From positions 43,644-107,643 of the forward strand of contig NZ_JAHWFK010000044.1 in NCBI RefSeq assembly GCF_019710575.1: a stretch of 64,000 bases of DNA, in the 5' to 3' direction. This document shows positions 61,946-64,000 of the stretch, piece after piece. The notes beneath the pieces were generated by a model. The model was not told the origin of the DNA. It worked only from the letters and a program-made list of their open reading frames with translations, and did no database searches. This DNA comes from Paractinoplanes polyasparticus (GTDB lineage: Bacteria; Actinomycetota; Actinomycetes; Mycobacteriales; Micromonosporaceae). Position numbers and translations under genes: made by a program. How positions within the stretch are numbered: position 1 is the stretch's first letter; each line of letters starts with the position of its first letter.

Positions 61946-61959
61946 GTTTCACGTGAAAC
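61946..61959. other. parS site
   Basis: Perfect parS; the extended 16-bp palindrome TGTTTCACGTGAAACA (61945-61960) is also perfect. It is 1.3 kb downstream of parB. Confidence 0.95.
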
Positions 61960-62190
61960 ATTGCTGCGAAGCACGGTTAGTCGCCTCCCCTGGTAGCTGG
62001 CTCAGAGCGCAGCACGTGAGTTCAGTTGTAGACATGGGCAGAGCCGCCTCTGCTCCTTCGGGTGCGCCGAGAAGCCCCGAGCCGAGCGGCACTAGCGAGT
62101 TGACGCCTGGTACACGTCAGCCATGCTGGGGTGCCTCGGGTGTCGATCGAACTGCGTTCGACGTATCAACCCCTACGCCGGCCATCTCCT

Positions 62191-62237
62191 GGATTGGACT
62201 TCGCCGGGCCGATCGGATTGGACTTCGCCGGGCCGAT
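62191..62237. repeat. 24-bp exact tandem duplication
   Basis: GGATTGGACTTCGCCGGGCC plus GAT occurs at 62191-62213 and again at 62215-62237, with a single C between. Two copies only. Confidence 0.85.
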
Positions 62238-62539
62238 TGCCGGCAACAAGAGGTTGACCGACAGGCGCGTCCGGCACAAATGCGTTGACAGCGATCGCAG
62301 CGTAGGTCTGCATCTGTTCGCCTCTTGGTGCCACATGCCGGACTCGGCAATGGCGGCACAGGGCCTTCGACGTTGAACAGGCAGTTCCCGGCTCGCCACG
62401 ACCGATGGAATACAGCCGTATGAGGCGGCCCCGCTTCCGTCTCGAGTCGACGGGATGCCCCGGCTCGGTCGTGCGGCGTCGTGTAGTGATGGTAGGCAAG
62501 CGGTCGAGCGAAAGAGTCTCTTGCCGGACGGAGTTCGGT

Positions 62540-62740
62540 TAGGGCTGGCACTCGTACCGGCCTAATACTCGCTCCGGGCCGGCAGTCCTAGAGGGCTGGG
62601 TGCTCATTCCGGGCCGGTAGTCCTGTGGAGCTGGTGCTCGTTCCGGGCCAGCAATCCTGTGGAGCTGGTGCTCCCCCGGGGCTGGCAATCCTGTAAGGCC
62701 GGGTATCCGTTCAGCCTTGGCATTCGTGGAGAGCTGGCTA
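62540..62740. repeat. Imperfect 33-35 bp tandem repeat
   Basis: Units starting CCGGGCC(G/A)G(C/T)A(G/A)TCCT begin at 62574, 62609, 62643 and 62676, with decayed copies on each side. Each unit contains AGTCCT or AATCCT and G(A/G)GCTGG(T)GCTC. Confidence 0.75.
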
Positions 62741-62974
62741 TCCCGCTTCTGGTCGGGAGCCAGCCCAACGCGGCCGCGCTGATGTCGGAGCCCGTTCCCG
62801 ATTGCATCACGGTGCGACCGAGCCGATCCGAGTGGAGAGCCGCTGAGCTCATACCCGATGCCGACTCGAACGCCTGTGAAACACAGTCACAGGGCGATGG
62901 GTTTCACTCTCGCGCTGCTCGCAGCGACGCTACCCGCCACCCGGGGTCGGTCGTAGCTGCAGCGGCTCGCCTCT

Positions 62975-62988
62975 GTTTCACGTGAAAC
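62975..62988. other. parS site
   Basis: Perfect GTTTCACGTGAAAC. Confidence 0.95.
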
Positions 62989-63475
62989 CACAAGCACTCA
63001 AATGTCGGAGGGCTCCCAGCAAGTGTCCGGTTCCCTCCGGAACGGGAATGCGAAATTTGGTCCCTGCCAGTAGGAGCGGGTTAGGACGGTAGCCAGCGCA
63101 GGCGAAGTACTACTCGCGCTTCCTCGACTCCAGTGACGCCTTACGGCCACGGCGACCCTCAAGGAGCTCAAGCTGTGTCCCGCAGCGTACTAATAAGCAA
63201 CAGATCCCTAGATACTCGAGCCGTCGGAACGTGGTCCACCGAAGTGGCGATGTCCTAAAACGATCCAAAGTTGCCATGATCAACTGTTCGTCAGAGACAG
63301 GGCTCCACGCCTCCGCGTCCCGCCTCTCCGCGTCCCGCCTCCGCGTCCCGCCTCTCCGCGTCAAGCCGCCAGGTAGTCCGGGCTACCCGCTAGCCGCGAC
63401 TTCCTAGGCCGGCGCGGCATCGTCAATCAAGCTGAGAGGTGCCGGCTCGAACCCACTACAAGGGTCAGTCGACGC

Positions 63476-63489
63476 GTTCCACGTGAAAC
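63476..63489. other. parS-like site, one mismatch
   Basis: GTTCCACGTGAAAC differs from consensus at one base (T to C in the left arm). Confidence 0.75.
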
Positions 63490-63853
63490 ATTGCGGTTAG
63501 GGCTGTCTGTGAGTTGTATCCAGCCGCCTCTGCTTGTCCAAGCTCACCTCCAGCCGCCAGGTAGCCAATTTCAAGAGGAGGGGCCAGCCCGTCGTTCGAG
63601 CGGGCACTTCAGCGTCGAGAAGTAGGCAGGCTCAGCTCGATGCCGTGCCACGCGTTGGCAGCGACCGGCCAATTCCGTGTGGCTCTGTAGGTTCAGGGCA
63701 AGGCAGGCCGTCACTCCGCTGTCCTCGGCACCAACCGGCCGAGCACGATCTTTGGAGTCGCAGGGCGCACGAATACTCAGGCCGATCCGCCCAGAAGTGC
63801 GACCGGCCGCCCCTGCTACTTGGGAACTAAAACGCACCTTGGGTCATGCGCCG

Positions 63854-63867
63854 GTTTCACGTGAAAC
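63854..63867. other. parS site
   Basis: Perfect GTTTCACGTGAAAC, 22 bp before the heptamer array. Confidence 0.95.
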
Positions 63868-63888
63868 GGGCATGGTCCAGAATCCTTC

Positions 63889-64000
63889 GGAGCCGGGAGC
63901 CGGGAGCCGGGAGCCGGGAGCCGGGAGCCGGGAGCCGGGAGCCGGGAGCCGGGAGCCGGGAGCCGGGAGCCGGGAGCCGGGAGCCGGGAGCCGGGAGCCG
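63889..64000. repeat. Heptanucleotide array (GGAGCCG)16, running off the window
   Basis: Sixteen perfect copies of GGAGCCG in 112 bp, with no variant, reaching the last base of the window. A repeat this uniform is either very young or an assembly feature. Confidence 0.95.

Larger units (their letters stand above)
60705..64000. other. Gene-free, parS-rich and repeat-rich tract
   Basis: About 3.3 kb in which no reading frame has a ribosome site together with coding composition or a recognisable product. It holds three perfect parS sites and one near-match, a 24-bp duplication at 62191-62237, a 34-bp tandem array, a CCGCGTCCCGCC-type repeat at 63305-63362, and the heptamer array at the right edge. 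GC content looks lower than in the flanking genes. It may be a segregation-dedicated region or gene remnants. Confidence 0.6.

Noticed and set aside
62117..63364. Several reading frames of 80-145 codons in the parS-rich tract
   Set aside because: None has a ribosome site plus biased codon use, and several run through tandem repeats.

Overview
This window is the replication-origin region of a high-GC actinomycete, most likely a member of the Micromonosporaceae close to Actinoplanes. The genus is inferred from gene order and style, not from a database match. The core gene order is that of actinobacterial oriC: rpmH-rnpA-yidD-yidC-jag-rsmG-parA-parB to the right, dnaA and oriC in the centre, and dnaN-gnd-recF-dciA-gyrB-gyrA-DUF3566-tRNA-Ile-tRNA-Ala to the left. 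Most genes on each side are transcribed away from oriC. The far-left end holds the start of the cell-division phosphosignalling cluster (fhaA, fhaB, pstP), with tRNA-Leu beside it.

Layout: 1-3.1 kb, pstP/fhaB/fhaA and tRNA-Leu(CAG). 3.4-12.8 kb, mixed genes: a WecG/TagA glycosyltransferase, membrane proteins, an XRE/DUF397 regulatory locus, a PASTA protein, a GCS2-type glutamate-cysteine ligase, and a YceI/MarR divergent pair. 13.1-15.6 kb, a large XRE-NTPase-TPR regulator. 15.7-24.5 kb, a leucine/acyl-CoA catabolic cluster (acyl-CoA dehydrogenase, carboxyltransferase, HMG-CoA lyase, biotin carboxylase, TetR). It is split by a secreted protein with five chaplin-like repeats and a second exported protein. 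24.6-29.2 kb, a 946-residue TPR protein translationally coupled to an HSP90-like ATPase whose frame is broken. 29.2-38.7 kb, housekeeping genes (rhodanese, SGNH hydrolase, proS, CBS, SufE, DsbA-like, YbaK-like, NUDIX, cyclopropane-fatty-acid synthase family, DUF6461 lipoprotein). 38.8-50.6 kb, tRNA-Ala, DLW-39, tRNA-Ile and the gyr/rec/dnaN block. 50.6-52.0 kb, oriC. 52.0-60.6 kb, dnaA and the rpmH-to-parB block. 60.7-64.0 kb, a 3.3-kb gene-free stretch with four parS or parS-like sites and several tandem repeats.

Functional links: DnaA, oriC, DnaN, RecF, DciA and gyrase form the initiation and replication module. ParA, ParB and seven parS or parS-like sites form the segregation module; two of those sites lie inside parA and encode the same peptide. 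Three copies of a TTAACG-nn-CGTT palindrome tie the TetR regulator to the catabolic genes. The observations most worth a second look are the HSP90-TPR operon, the five-repeat chaplin protein, the parS-rich non-coding tract, and two families of intergenic repeats (25-bp and about 73-bp). The 73-bp family recurs beside tRNA genes. Two conserved genes (HSP90-like and DsbA-like) carry single frameshifts, which may be real decay or sequence errors.
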